NCBI GenBank assembly: GCA_002346225.1
Contig: DDYY01000025.1
Span: 1-64,000, forward strand
Direction of reading: 5' to 3'
DNA from: Bacteroidetes bacterium UBA3022
GTDB lineage: Bacteria > Bacteroidota > Bacteroidia > Chitinophagales > BACL12
Length of the DNA stretch: 64,000 nt
How positions within the stretch are numbered: the stretch's first letter is position 1; each line of letters starts with the position of its first letter. Positions 25,822 to 34,499 of this stretch are shown piece after piece. Below the pieces are notes generated by a model, which worked only from the letters and a program-made list of their open reading frames with translations, was not told where the DNA came from and made no database searches. A program made the position numbers and the translations under genes.

Positions 25822-26712
25822 ATGTCCATGGAAAGAAAAAAATTCATTCAACTATTAGCTGCAACCCCCTTCCTGTTCAGTATGAAAAATCTGCAAGACC
25901 TCTACCAGCAATCGCAATACTTCCCGCCTACCGATAAGATGCCCGTGTTGTTTCTGGGCCACGGTAGTCCTATGAATGCCATAGAAGAAAACGAGTTCGT
26001 GACCGGATTCAGAAACATCGCCGCTTCCCTACCTACCCCAAAAGCCATCCTTTGCATTTCTGCCCACTGGTTCACGAAAGGCACCAAGGTTACTGCCATG
26101 GAGATGCCGCGCACCATCCACGACTTTGGTGGCTTCCCCGATGAGCTGTTTGCCGTGCAATATCCGGCAAAGGGAAGTCCGGAACTGGCGCGGGAAACGC
26201 AAAACATATTGTCGCCGGTGGAGGTAGAACTCGATGAGAAATGGGGACTCGACCACGGTGCATGGAGTGTTATCAAACATCTGTATCCCGCTGCTGATAT
26301 ACCGGTTATTCAGTTGAGTATTGATTATACCCAGCCTGCCGCTTTTCATTACAACCTCGCAAAGCAGTTGAACAGCCTGCGGCACAAAGGCATACTGATC
26401 ATCGGAAGTGGCAATATTGTACACAACCTGCGCATGGTAGATTTTGCCAACTTCGATAAAGACAATTACGGCTACGACTGGGCCATCGAGGCGCGACAGA
26501 CCATTAACGATTACCTGCTGGACGGCAATTTTGAGCCGCTAATACAGTATGAAAAACAAGGACAGGCATTGCGGCTGGCTATCCCTTCGCCCGATCACTA
26601 CCTGCCCATGCTATACGCCCTGGGACTGAAAGAAAAGCAGGAATCGATTGGCCTGTTCAACGACAAACTACTCGCCGGCAGCCTGAGCATGACTAGTCTG
26701 AAAATTAGCTAA
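25822..26712 (+). CDS. ygiD: 4,5-DOPA dioxygenase extradiol (YgiD/LigB family)
   Basis: 296 residues. Family motifs are FLGHGSPMNAI, CISAHWFT, IHDFGGFPDELF and LDHGAWSVIKHLYP, with the metal-binding histidines (GHG, SAHW and later HN in NIVHNLR). Relatives are zinc or iron enzymes that open the ring of catechol compounds such as DOPA; the natural substrate in bacteria is unsettled. The N-terminal ~25 residues (KKFIQLLAATPFLFS) look like a short hydrophobic leader, unusual for a cytosolic enzyme, so it may be exported. ATG at 25822 or 25828. Confidence 0.88.
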   Translation: MSMERKKFIQLLAATPFLFSMKNLQDLYQQSQYFPPTDKMPVLFLGHGSPMNAIEENEFVTGFRNIAASLPTPKAILCISAHWFTKGTKVTAMEMPRTIHDFGGFPDELFAVQYPAKGSPELARETQNILSPVEVELDEKWGLDHGAWSVIKHLYPAADIPVIQLSIDYTQPAAFHYNLAKQLNSLRHKGILIIGSGNIVHNLRMVDFANFDKDNYGYDWAIEARQTINDYLLDGNFEPLIQYEKQGQALRLAIPSPDHYLPMLYALGLKEKQESIGLFNDKLLAGSLSMTSLKIS

Positions 26713-26779
26713 GCGTAAAGCATTTCAACAGAGCCTTACATTCCTTGCTTTCCGTTTAATACGATTTCGCAGTGGCTGT

Positions 26780-27484
26780 CTATCCCGGCATGGTAGGCCG
26801 CACTTCCACTTTACTCGGCAGCGTCCTAGGATGCATTTTAAGTAAGTCGGTTACGAGCTGGCCGATATCTTCAATCTGTATTTTCCATGCATCACTTTCA
26901 TTGGGCACATGGTCATTGAAGAAGGTAGCCACAGAACCGGGCATGATGGTGGTGGTCTTGATACCGTACTTCCGCAAATCGAGCATAGCCGCCTGGGTAA
27001 AACCCGTCAGTCCGAATTTACTTGCATTGTACGCCGAGCCCGCAGCAAAGAAGTTGGTGCCCGCCAGACTGGAGATAGTGATCAGGTAACCTTTCGCCGC
27101 CTTCAACGCTTCGAAGCCTGCCTTTAAAGAATAGAATACGCCTGTCAGGTTGGTGTCGATGGTATCATGCCAGTCCTCAACGCTGAGTGTTTCTACAGGA
27201 GCGAAATGGCCTACCCCGGCGTTGGCTACCAGCACATCTAGCTGTCCCCAGGTGTCGAGGACCACTTGTACCGCCTGTTGCTGGGAAGCCAGGTCTTTCA
27301 CATCGGCTGCTATACCGATGATAGCACCCTTGCTTTTCAATTTTTCTACAGCCGCATCTGCGCCGGCTTGTGTCCTGCTGGTAATCGCCACCTTCATGCC
27401 TTCCGCCAGCATGGCTTCTGCAATACCGTATCCAATGCCTTTACTTCCCCCTGTAATGAGGGCTACTTTATTGTTGATTTTCAT
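26780..27484 (-). CDS. Short-chain dehydrogenase/reductase (SDR)
   Basis: 234 residues from the ATG at 27484. The Rossmann motif is TGGSKGIG (11-18), the NAG motif is VANAGVG, the catalytic Ser lies in ITISSLAG (138-139), and Tyr 152 and Lys 156 form the YxxxK motif. This is a classical NAD(P)-dependent SDR, often annotated as a 3-ketoacyl-ACP reductase-like enzyme. The substrate cannot be told. It is convergent with the dioxygenase gene and divergent from the hemolysin III gene. Confidence 0.9.
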   Translation of the reverse strand: MKINNKVALITGGSKGIGYGIAEAMLAEGMKVAITSRTQAGADAAVEKLKSKGAIIGIAADVKDLASQQQAVQVVLDTWGQLDVLVANAGVGHFAPVETLSVEDWHDTIDTNLTGVFYSLKAGFEALKAAKGYLITISSLAGTNFFAAGSAYNASKFGLTGFTQAAMLDLRKYGIKTTTIMPGSVATFFNDHVPNESDAWKIQIEDIGQLVTDLLKMHPRTLPSKVEVRPTMPG

Positions 27485-27560
27485 CGTATGAATTTTTGTT
27501 CTCTGCAAATTACAGCATTTACCCGAAGTAGCTGCTGTCATTTCCCAACATCTCCTGTCC

Positions 27561-27568
27561 TATCTTTG
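27561..27568 (+). promoter_or_regulatory. Putative -7 box of the hemolysin III gene
   Basis: TATCTTTG matches TAnnTTTG and lies 14 bp before the ATG at 27583. The -33 element is not clear. Confidence 0.4.
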
Positions 27569-27582
27569 TTCGCCTTACACTT

Positions 27583-28215
27583 ATGAGTACCTATTCTCCC
27601 CTGGAAGAAAAAGCCAATATCGGCACCCATGCATTCGGATGGATCATGAGCGGCATCGCTTTGTTCCTGTTGCTGCAGCGCGCCTTACCATCTGGCGATA
27701 TCCTGCACACCATTGCCTTCGCCGTATTCGGTTTAAGTATGATGGTCTTGTATGCCGCTTCCACGCTCTACCACAGTGCCACAGATCCTGTGCGCCGTGC
27801 GCGCCTCCGCATCTTTGATCACGCCGCCATCTATGTGCTCATTGCCGGTACCTATACCCCGTTTACACTGCTGGTACTGCCATCGCCCATCGGCACCATC
27901 CTGTTGGCAGCGGTATGGCTGATGGCTGTTGCGGGTATCATTATCAAACTGTTCTTCACCGGAAGATTCAAGTTGTTTTCCACGCTGATGTATGTAAGCA
28001 TGGGCTGGCTCATCGTTTTTGCCTTCAATCCACTACTGGAAAGTATGGAGCCGCACGGGTTGCAATGGCTACTGGCAGGAGGCATTGCCTACACCGTAGG
28101 CGCGGTATTGTACAGCATTAAGAAGCTGCCTTTTAACCACGCCATTTTCCACGTCTTTGTGCTGGCAGGCACGTTTTGCCATTTCATAGCGGTCTACCAA
28201 TATTGCCTGCCTTAG
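27583..28215 (+). CDS. trhA: Hemolysin III family membrane protein (PAQR/TrhA type)
   Basis: 210 residues with about seven membrane helices. Conserved residues of the family are present: the EE-x-AN-x-x-THAFG start (SPLEEKANIGTHAFGW), STLYHSA in the second helix, FDHAAIYVLIAGTYTPF in the middle, and HAIFHVFVLAGTFCHF near the end. The His, Asp and Ser residues form the metal site of the PAQR fold. Bacterial members are linked to membrane fluidity and lipid homeostasis rather than true haemolysis. Confidence 0.93.
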   Translation: MSTYSPLEEKANIGTHAFGWIMSGIALFLLLQRALPSGDILHTIAFAVFGLSMMVLYAASTLYHSATDPVRRARLRIFDHAAIYVLIAGTYTPFTLLVLPSPIGTILLAAVWLMAVAGIIIKLFFTGRFKLFSTLMYVSMGWLIVFAFNPLLESMEPHGLQWLLAGGIAYTVGAVLYSIKKLPFNHAIFHVFVLAGTFCHFIAVYQYCLP

Positions 28216-28243
28216 TAATTTCCCTCTATTATCGTATTGATAA

Positions 28244-29497
28244 TTATTCCCATACGACTTTCTTCTCTACACTTCCATCGGAATAATAGTACAAGAGCAA
28301 TTGTCCGGGTACAAAGTTGGTTTCCCTGCCCATGACATCGCAGATGCGCAGTAGTTGTCGCGGTTCGTTCGACGGATGCTGCGTCAGTGACGTAGGCAAA
28401 GCACAGGGCTCGCAGCTGCCCCAGCAGGGTGTATCCAGCACCAGATAAGGCGTCCCGCTCGGTAAAGCGAATCCGTAGTTATTATAGATATCACAGGGTC
28501 GGTAGTCGCACGCACTGCCAACGGGTGCTCCGCCCAGTTCCTCCCACAAATTGCGGGCAAACAGGTATTCATGTCCGCCGGGCGGCAAATCGATGGTCAG
28601 CACCCACCTGTCCCCCACCTGATTCATCGGCATGCAGTTACCGCACCAGTCGTTGAAGGTACCATTCAGGTAAATGATATCGGAGGCATCAAAATCTTCG
28701 TAAGTAGTGGCTACGGAAAACGTAACCGGTATCTGCTCTGCAAGGGAGCTATCCTCTTCAATCTGCAGGAACATGTACCCATCGCGAAACTCCACGCCAC
28801 TCGATTTGAAGCGACAGAAATTACCGCCAAATCCACCATCTGTTTCCACACGCCAGCGGGCAGTATCGAGCACAGATAAGTCATCTTCCCACAACAAGGT
28901 AAAATTGTTATCGGTGCCACTGCTGCCGGTTCCGGGTGTATAGGCATAGCAACGCACATAGTCGTATTGCGCTTCTACGGGCATAATGGAAGGATCCCAT
29001 ACGCCCGTCCAGCCTACAGCTTCCGATGGCCAGCAGTTCATCAGGATTTCCATGGGATGAATCAATCCTTCCACATAGGGTGCATCCTGTACATTGGCCA
29101 GCTCTCCGTCTACAAACCACCGCACAATGCCCGGTTCCCATTCGATGGCATAATCGTGCAAAGCAGCATGCGGATTGAAGTCCGGCACAACTATATCGGT
29201 ATGGTAAGTGAGCGAAGGATAATGCGTAGTGAATTGCAGCCACTCGTTGTTACCGGTCATTTCAATATCTATCTCATTGTTCTCCTCCGGCCAGCTGCAA
29301 TCTTCATCTATATTATATAGAAAAAATGATGATACTACTCCTTCCCCTGCTACAGACTGCATGCGGACTTCAAATCTGCCGTAGAGGTAGTTTTCTTTAG
29401 TGGCGATACTGCCACCTACACAATCCTGGGACCAGGCTGTGGCAGTAAGACCCATCGTCAGCCCCAACCATACTCCAACTGCTACTGTTATCTTCAT
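28244..29497 (-). CDS. Circularly permuted GH16 beta-glucanase with E-set module and C-terminal tail
   Basis: 417 residues from the ATG at 29497 (an ATG 21 bp earlier is also open). After the signal peptide (~1-24) the protein starts at a mid-domain strand of GH16 (YLYGRFEVRM, GVVSSFFLY). The active site follows, NNEIDIEMTG (Glu 75 nucleophile, Asp 77, Glu 79 acid/base). The strand pair that opens normal GH16 enzymes (FTLLWEDDLSVLDTARW ... RDGYMFLQIEE) lies after it, at ~198-248. This order is that of the naturally permuted Fibrobacter lichenase. A module like a glycogen-binding E-set follows (~258-362, IYLNGTFNDW). The tail (ICDVMGRETN ... DGSVEKKVVWE) resembles a sorting signal. Expected substrate: mixed-linkage beta-1,3-1,4-glucan. 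Confidence 0.87.
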   Translation of the reverse strand: MKITVAVGVWLGLTMGLTATAWSQDCVGGSIATKENYLYGRFEVRMQSVAGEGVVSSFFLYNIDEDCSWPEENNEIDIEMTGNNEWLQFTTHYPSLTYHTDIVVPDFNPHAALHDYAIEWEPGIVRWFVDGELANVQDAPYVEGLIHPMEILMNCWPSEAVGWTGVWDPSIMPVEAQYDYVRCYAYTPGTGSSGTDNNFTLLWEDDLSVLDTARWRVETDGGFGGNFCRFKSSGVEFRDGYMFLQIEEDSSLAEQIPVTFSVATTYEDFDASDIIYLNGTFNDWCGNCMPMNQVGDRWVLTIDLPPGGHEYLFARNLWEELGGAPVGSACDYRPCDIYNNYGFALPSGTPYLVLDTPCWGSCEPCALPTSLTQHPSNEPRQLLRICDVMGRETNFVPGQLLLYYYSDGSVEKKVVWE

Positions 29498-29641
29498 TCT
29501 ACCCTCTAAGGTAGGCATTGCTGCCGTGTACAGAAAATGTACTCCATGCCGGAAACCATGATTAGCATGTATTCTGTTGCCATGTATACCTGATATTTTT
29601 TTCCATAGCTTTAGGGAAATGAGTGCAGGTATGCATCTCTA

Positions 29642-30241
29642 ATGATAAACAGTATGCACTTCATCAACAAACACCTTATGCTTCCAACCACTGCTTGTAA
29701 AAACTTACTGCTCCTGTTGCTGGTCCTGAATGTGGGCATGAGCTTCGGACAACAATCAGTAATGCGTACTATAACGGTAGGCCCTGCACTGGCACATCAG
29801 AACTACGAGCATTTCAAACGATTGGTACTATCATCTGACAACAGCAATGTTGAATATATAGACGGTTTTGCATTCGAGTGGGGCTATCAGTACACCCTGC
29901 AGGTCAGGGAAACCAAATTGCCTGCCGGTTTATCCGACGGCACCCAGTACGAATACGAGCTGGAAAAAATCCTGGAGAAAAAGCAGGTTCCCGACTCCAC
30001 CACTTTTCGGCTTTTTGTAGACCCACTCCGCTATTATTACTATGACGAAGAAGACCCCGAAATGAACAATACCTTTTCTATCGTAGACGACAGCACCTAC
30101 CTGTACATGGAGGAAGTGTACATTGAAGTCCCAGAGCATTTACGAAACGCCTACGCACAACTGGTAGCAGGAACTACAGGCAGGAACGGCACTTATCAGT
30201 TTATCGATGCCCGGCGCATACGACTGGTAGCATTGTTGTAG
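29642..30241 (+). CDS. DUF4377-type secreted protein
   Basis: 199 residues at most; ATG at 29642, 29654 or 29678 are all in frame. A hydrophobic segment (NLLLLLLVLNVGMSFGQ) serves as signal peptide, with the later ATG starts giving a more usual length. The following ~70 residues (FKRLVLSSDNSNVEYIDGFAFEWGYQYTLQVRET ... YELEKILEKK) match the DUF4377 pattern found in Bacteroidota envelope proteins. The rest is a beta-rich unknown. No function is known. Confidence 0.75.
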   Translation: MINSMHFINKHLMLPTTACKNLLLLLLVLNVGMSFGQQSVMRTITVGPALAHQNYEHFKRLVLSSDNSNVEYIDGFAFEWGYQYTLQVRETKLPAGLSDGTQYEYELEKILEKKQVPDSTTFRLFVDPLRYYYYDEEDPEMNNTFSIVDDSTYLYMEEVYIEVPEHLRNAYAQLVAGTTGRNGTYQFIDARRIRLVALL

Positions 30242-30294
30242 GCAGCATCTAAAACTCTTTAGACCTTTGGTTGTTGAGATAATAAACATAATCG

Positions 30295-30837
30295 ATGACC
30301 ATTCCTGTTTTCCTACTCGCTTTCTTATTCCCGCAGGCCACTCCGCCCCTGAGCTACGACTTCGGCGCAGCAGCAGGCAGCGACTGGCGGGTCATTGTGG
30401 ACGGTGTGATGGGGGGCTTATCCTCCGGTAAGGTGGAGTTACTGGACAACTCCATGGTGTTCACCGGCAGCATCTCGCTCGATAACAACGGCGGGTTTTC
30501 TTCGCTCCGGGCACCCTTCGGCAAATACGACCTCACGCAATCGCGCTCGGTTGAACTACGCTACCGCTCCACCGGTGGTGAATTTACTTTTATGATGGAG
30601 AAAGACCGCCGCTTCTGGATTCCTTACTTCGCCCTTTCACTACCCGATACCGGTGCCGAATGGGTAACGCTTCAGGTAGATCTGGATACCTTCGACATCA
30701 GACGACTGGGAGAAAAAACCGGCGCAACCATGGAAGCCAAAGACCTCGACGACATCATACGCATTGGCTTTATGAAGCTGGATAAAAAGGAAGGTCCTTT
30801 CATGCTGGAAGTGGACTACCTCACCTTTATGGAGTAA
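30295..30837 (+). CDS. CIA30 family protein
   Basis: 180 residues. The core (WRVIVDGVMGGLSSGKVEL, SLDNNGGFSSLRAPFG, RSVELRYRSTGGEFTFMM) is the CIA30 (complex I intermediate-associated protein 30) beta-sandwich fold, related to galactose-binding domains. In mitochondria the family helps assemble NADH dehydrogenase; bacterial members are of unknown role. The first 15 residues (MTIPVFLLAFLFPQA) are hydrophobic and could serve as a signal peptide, which argues against a complex I role here. Confidence 0.85.
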   Translation: MTIPVFLLAFLFPQATPPLSYDFGAAAGSDWRVIVDGVMGGLSSGKVELLDNSMVFTGSISLDNNGGFSSLRAPFGKYDLTQSRSVELRYRSTGGEFTFMMEKDRRFWIPYFALSLPDTGAEWVTLQVDLDTFDIRRLGEKTGATMEAKDLDDIIRIGFMKLDKKEGPFMLEVDYLTFME

Positions 30838-30910
30838 TCCGGTCATGCATCACAGCTACTAACTGTCCCGATGTTCTGCGTCCCCAAACCTCAAATTGTG
30901 TTAAGAATTC

Positions 30911-30918
30911 TAAGTTTG
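30911..30918 (+). promoter_or_regulatory. Putative -7 box of the HMG-CoA synthase-like gene
   Basis: TAAGTTTG matches TAnnTTTG. It places a transcription start near 30925, so the TTG at 30926 would be leaderless and the ATG at 30944 or 30968 is the more natural start. Confidence 0.4.
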
Positions 30919-30943
30919 CACCGGATTGGAAATTTCCCCCGTT

Positions 30944-32407
30944 ATGAAACCTCACAACCCAACTGAAATGAAGCTGATTGGAATAGCCGCCATTGCCTGC
31001 TACGTACCTGCCATATATCTCGATATAGAAGAACTGGCCATCAACAGAGCCATTGAACCTGCAAAACTGCAGAAAGGACTCGGCCTGCTGCAGATGGCCT
31101 TGCCCGATGCCGACGAAGATGCGGCCTCTTTTGCTGCCAATGCGCTCTGGCAACTGATTACCGAAAACCAGCTGGACCCACATAGTATTGGTCGGATTTA
31201 CCTGGGCACTGAAAGTGCGCTGGATGCTGCCAAACCCACTGCCACTTATGCCGTTGGAGCTGTGGAGACAGCCCTGGAAAAAACATTCGGTCCACGCTGT
31301 TTCAGGCATTGCGATGTGCTGGACATGACCTTTGCCTGTGTCGGCGCAGTAGATGCCCTGCACAACAGCATCGACTGGGTAAGCGCAGGCTCCGGCAGGA
31401 AAGCAGTGGTCATCGCATCTGATTTTGCCAAATATGAACTGGGCTCCACAGGTGAATACACGCAGGGTGCAGGCGCTGTAGCGATGCTGATTGCCGAAAA
31501 CCCCTCCATCCTGCACTTCAGCGACGCCTGGGGTGTTTCCATGCAAAGCGTAGGCGACTTTCATAAGCCGAGGAGGGTGTATGATAAAGTGCAGCTCTTG
31601 CAAGAGACAGCCCGGCTATTGGGAACTTCACTGAACAACACTACTGCGGAAGCATTAATGCAGGAAGACACTACCGGGTTCTGGTCAGATCCTAACGCAC
31701 AGGTGGAATTGTTCAAAGAGGAACCTGTTTTCGACGGACAGTATTCGAATGCATGTTACAAGGATCGCATTGTCGAAGCGATAGCGCATTTTCGTTCGCA
31801 AACCAGTTGCCATATCCTTTCCGACTGGCAGCATATGGTTTTCCATCTTCCCTATGCTTTCCAGGCGCGCAGGATGGTGCTGGAGCCCTGGCTGGAATGG
31901 CTCGAAGAGGCAGGAATGACAGAGCAGCTGTATGCGGAAATGGGCAAACCAGCTGAAGGTGCTCATGCTGATTGGGTGAAAGCTGCAGCTAAATCTGCCA
32001 TGTACAAGGCGTTTCTGGCCGAAAAAATTGCAGATGGTGAAAGTGCCTCCTCGCGGATTGGCAATATGTATACCGCTTCCATTTTCATGTCGCTCATCTG
32101 CATCCTGCAGACGGCACTGGATAAGGATACAGCAATCACAGGTCACCGGGTGGGCTTCGTCAGTTACGGCAGTGGTTCCAAGTCCAAGGTATTTGAAGGA
32201 ACAATCGCCAAGGACTGGAAGAGCCGTGTAAGTCACCTGCAATTGTTCCGTCGCCTGGATGAGAGAAAAGCCATTGACTTTGCCACCTACGAAAAACTAC
32301 ACAGCAATAAGTGTGCTTCTCCTGTTGGTAAAGTGGAAGGTTTTCGACTGGAAGATGCGGGTAACCTGTATCCTGCCATGGGCATCAGGAAGTACACATT
32401 GCGCTGA
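30944..32407 (+). CDS. Hydroxymethylglutaryl-CoA synthase family protein
   Basis: 487 residues from the ATG at 30944; the ATG at 30968 (MKLIGIAAIACYVP) is close to where family conservation starts and may be the true one. Features of the thiolase-like HMG-CoA synthase fold are YLGTESALDAAKP (general-base Glu), DMTFACVGAVDAL (catalytic Cys) and FHLPYAFQARRM (catalytic His). The family condenses acetyl-CoA with acetoacetyl-CoA to HMG-CoA, the entry to the mevalonate route to isoprenoids. A polyprenyl synthase lies at 62888 in the same window. At ~480 residues it is longer than the typical bacterial enzyme (~390-400), so a related condensation is possible. Confidence 0.85.
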   Translation: MKPHNPTEMKLIGIAAIACYVPAIYLDIEELAINRAIEPAKLQKGLGLLQMALPDADEDAASFAANALWQLITENQLDPHSIGRIYLGTESALDAAKPTATYAVGAVETALEKTFGPRCFRHCDVLDMTFACVGAVDALHNSIDWVSAGSGRKAVVIASDFAKYELGSTGEYTQGAGAVAMLIAENPSILHFSDAWGVSMQSVGDFHKPRRVYDKVQLLQETARLLGTSLNNTTAEALMQEDTTGFWSDPNAQVELFKEEPVFDGQYSNACYKDRIVEAIAHFRSQTSCHILSDWQHMVFHLPYAFQARRMVLEPWLEWLEEAGMTEQLYAEMGKPAEGAHADWVKAAAKSAMYKAFLAEKIADGESASSRIGNMYTASIFMSLICILQTALDKDTAITGHRVGFVSYGSGSKSKVFEGTIAKDWKSRVSHLQLFRRLDERKAIDFATYEKLHSNKCASPVGKVEGFRLEDAGNLYPAMGIRKYTLR

Positions 32408-32577
32408 TGCACTAATGTTAATGAAGATTAGTCCATCTTTTGCTTCAATCATATTGTAATTAATCTCATTTAATTTATTGAATTCCTAAATTCCTCTGAT
32501 GGACATGCTGCTGCATTAAAATACTTTTAATGGTGCAATTATTATCTTGCAACCACTAACAGAAAAAATGCACCATC

Positions 32578-33840
32578 ATGTTGAGCACCTACTTCCTATC
32601 ACTGGTAATGCTTCTGCCTTATGGCTTCACAGCTACAGCGCAACAGCCGCGGGTGGATAAAACCGCTGCGGAGATATTAGGCAATCCCGCTTACACAGCT
32701 ATTTCCTACGGCGGCTTCCGGCAATTGAGTCGCACGGAAGTGCCCACAGTTGCGGAAATCAAGGAGGACATGAAGCTGCTGGCAGCACTCGATATCAAAG
32801 TATTGCGCACATACAATACCCAGCAATTTGAACATGCAGCACGGGTACTAGAAGCCATCCGTGAATTGAAAAAAGAAGACCCTTCCTTTGAAATGTATGT
32901 GATGCTGGGTGCCTGGATAGACTGCGAAAATGCGTGGACCGCAACCCCTAACCACAGCGCGGAAAATATTGCCGGTAACACCGCAGAAATAAATGCTGCT
33001 GTCCGCATGGCGAATGCATATCCCGACATTGTGAAAATCATTGCCGTGGGCAACGAGGCCATGGTGCACTGGGCTGCCAGTTACTATGTGGTGCCGGGCG
33101 TTATTCTCCAATGGGTAAACTATCTGCAGGACCTGAAACAGCGTGGTGCTTTGCCTGCCGACCTATGGATTACCAGCTCCGATAATTTCGCTTCCTGGGG
33201 TGGCGGAGATGGCAGCTATCACCTGCCCGACCTGAACGCCTTGCTGCAAGCGGTAGACTACGTGTCCATGCATACCTACCCTTTCCACGACAGCCATTAC
33301 AATCCGGCCTACTGGTTAGGTGCCCCCGAAGAAACAGCACTTTCCGCCAAAGAGCGCGCAGAAAATGCCATGCAACGCGCAGCCCTGTATGCGCAGTCGC
33401 AATACCGTCAGGTGGCTGCCTACATGCAAAGCCAGGGCATCAGCAAACCCATCCACATCGGAGAGACCGGCTGGGCCACTGTCTGCGGTTCTCTTTACGG
33501 TCCCAATGGCTCACAGGCTGCGGATGAATACAAGCAGAAATTATACTACGACCTTATGCGTGACTGGACCAGCAGCGCCGGGATGTCCTGCTTTTACTTT
33601 GAAGCATTCGATGAGCAATGGAAAGATGCCCATGACCCCAACGGATCGGAGAACCACTTTGGCTTGTTCATCATAGATGGAAAAGCCAAATATGTACTGT
33701 GGGATAAGGTAGATGAAGAAAAATTCAAAGGCCTTTCTCGTGGTGGGAATCCCATTACCAAAACATATGATGGCAACATGGAAAGGCTGCTCCAAGATTT
33801 GCTCACACCTCCTGTTACCGGCAGCAATACCGCGGAATAA
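32578..33840 (+). CDS. GH17-type beta-1,3-glucanase
   Basis: 420 residues. A signal peptide (MLSTYFLSLVMLLPYGFTATAQ) is followed by a TIM barrel of GH17 type: ISYGGFRQLSR at the start, VLRTYNTQQF, the acid/base Glu 160 in IIAVGNEAMVHW and the nucleophile Glu 296 in IHIGETGWATV. The family hydrolyses, or transglycosylates on, beta-1,3-glucans such as laminarin. Exported to the periplasm or surface. With the GH16 gene 4 kb upstream it could form a small glucan-degrading set, although transcription units differ. No sorting domain or SusD partner is seen. Confidence 0.85.
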   Translation: MLSTYFLSLVMLLPYGFTATAQQPRVDKTAAEILGNPAYTAISYGGFRQLSRTEVPTVAEIKEDMKLLAALDIKVLRTYNTQQFEHAARVLEAIRELKKEDPSFEMYVMLGAWIDCENAWTATPNHSAENIAGNTAEINAAVRMANAYPDIVKIIAVGNEAMVHWAASYYVVPGVILQWVNYLQDLKQRGALPADLWITSSDNFASWGGGDGSYHLPDLNALLQAVDYVSMHTYPFHDSHYNPAYWLGAPEETALSAKERAENAMQRAALYAQSQYRQVAAYMQSQGISKPIHIGETGWATVCGSLYGPNGSQAADEYKQKLYYDLMRDWTSSAGMSCFYFEAFDEQWKDAHDPNGSENHFGLFIIDGKAKYVLWDKVDEEKFKGLSRGGNPITKTYDGNMERLLQDLLTPPVTGSNTAE

Positions 33841-33889
33841 GCTGACCGTACCCACGACATTTCTACAGGCGAACAGCTATGGTATGCCT

Positions 33890-34303
33890 TTATGCAGCGT
33901 TGCTGTCGCTTTCCCCTTCGCCGATAGGTTCCTCAAACGATGTCAGTTGAATCGTCTGAATTGCGCCTGCCCCGCCTTCTATGTTCCACATGAAAAACAA
34001 TGGTTTTTCGGTCTGTAACAGATGATAATAATCTGCATATTCATGCAAGGGCAATCTGATGGTAGCTGAAGTGCCTGTCCGCTGACCCAGACCGGATTCG
34101 CGGATTAATCCCCTATCGAACCTATCGTTGGTCATATCCTGAAAGTAGATGACCACCTGACGCAATCCATCGCTGTACCTGGTCGTTTCGAGATTGATAA
34201 CCAGCGACCGCGCATGGTTAAGATTGTATCCTATACTGGCAAATCGGGTGGCCCGGTAGCAGGCAACGTGATAATTTTTAACGGGTGCAATGTGGTATGA
34301 CAT
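33890..34303 (-). CDS. Hypothetical protein, 137 residues
   Basis: The ATG at 34303 opens a full-length frame between a convergent glucanase gene and a divergent transporter gene. The product has no signal peptide or membrane segment. It is predicted to be beta-rich (SLVINLETTRY, RQVVIYFQDM, SATIRLPLHEYADYYHLL, PLFFMWNIEGG) with an acidic C-terminal tail. I do not recognise a family. No frame on the other strand competes, so I accept it as a gene with moderate certainty. Confidence 0.55.
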   Translation of the reverse strand: MSYHIAPVKNYHVACYRATRFASIGYNLNHARSLVINLETTRYSDGLRQVVIYFQDMTNDRFDRGLIRESGLGQRTGTSATIRLPLHEYADYYHLLQTEKPLFFMWNIEGGAGAIQTIQLTSFEEPIGEGESDSNAA

Positions 34304-34499
34304 AGGCTAAGTTTTACTAAAAGTAATTAAAATTCATTGGACTCAACTGCTTTCTTTGCTTTGTCTGCATGGTAATTATTCCTAGCCAACCGGTCTGCAC
34401 CGAAACAGGGAAACGCGTCGTATAACATCATACAATCGATTGAAATAGTCCTTATTCCGAACCATTTGGCTTACCTTTCACCCGTTATTGAACGCGGAC

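Noticed and set aside
28228..28244. ATTATC-GTATT-GATAAT as a terminator between convergent genes
   Set aside because: The stem is AT-only and 6 bp, too weak; there is no T run, and it runs into the stop codon of the GH16 gene.
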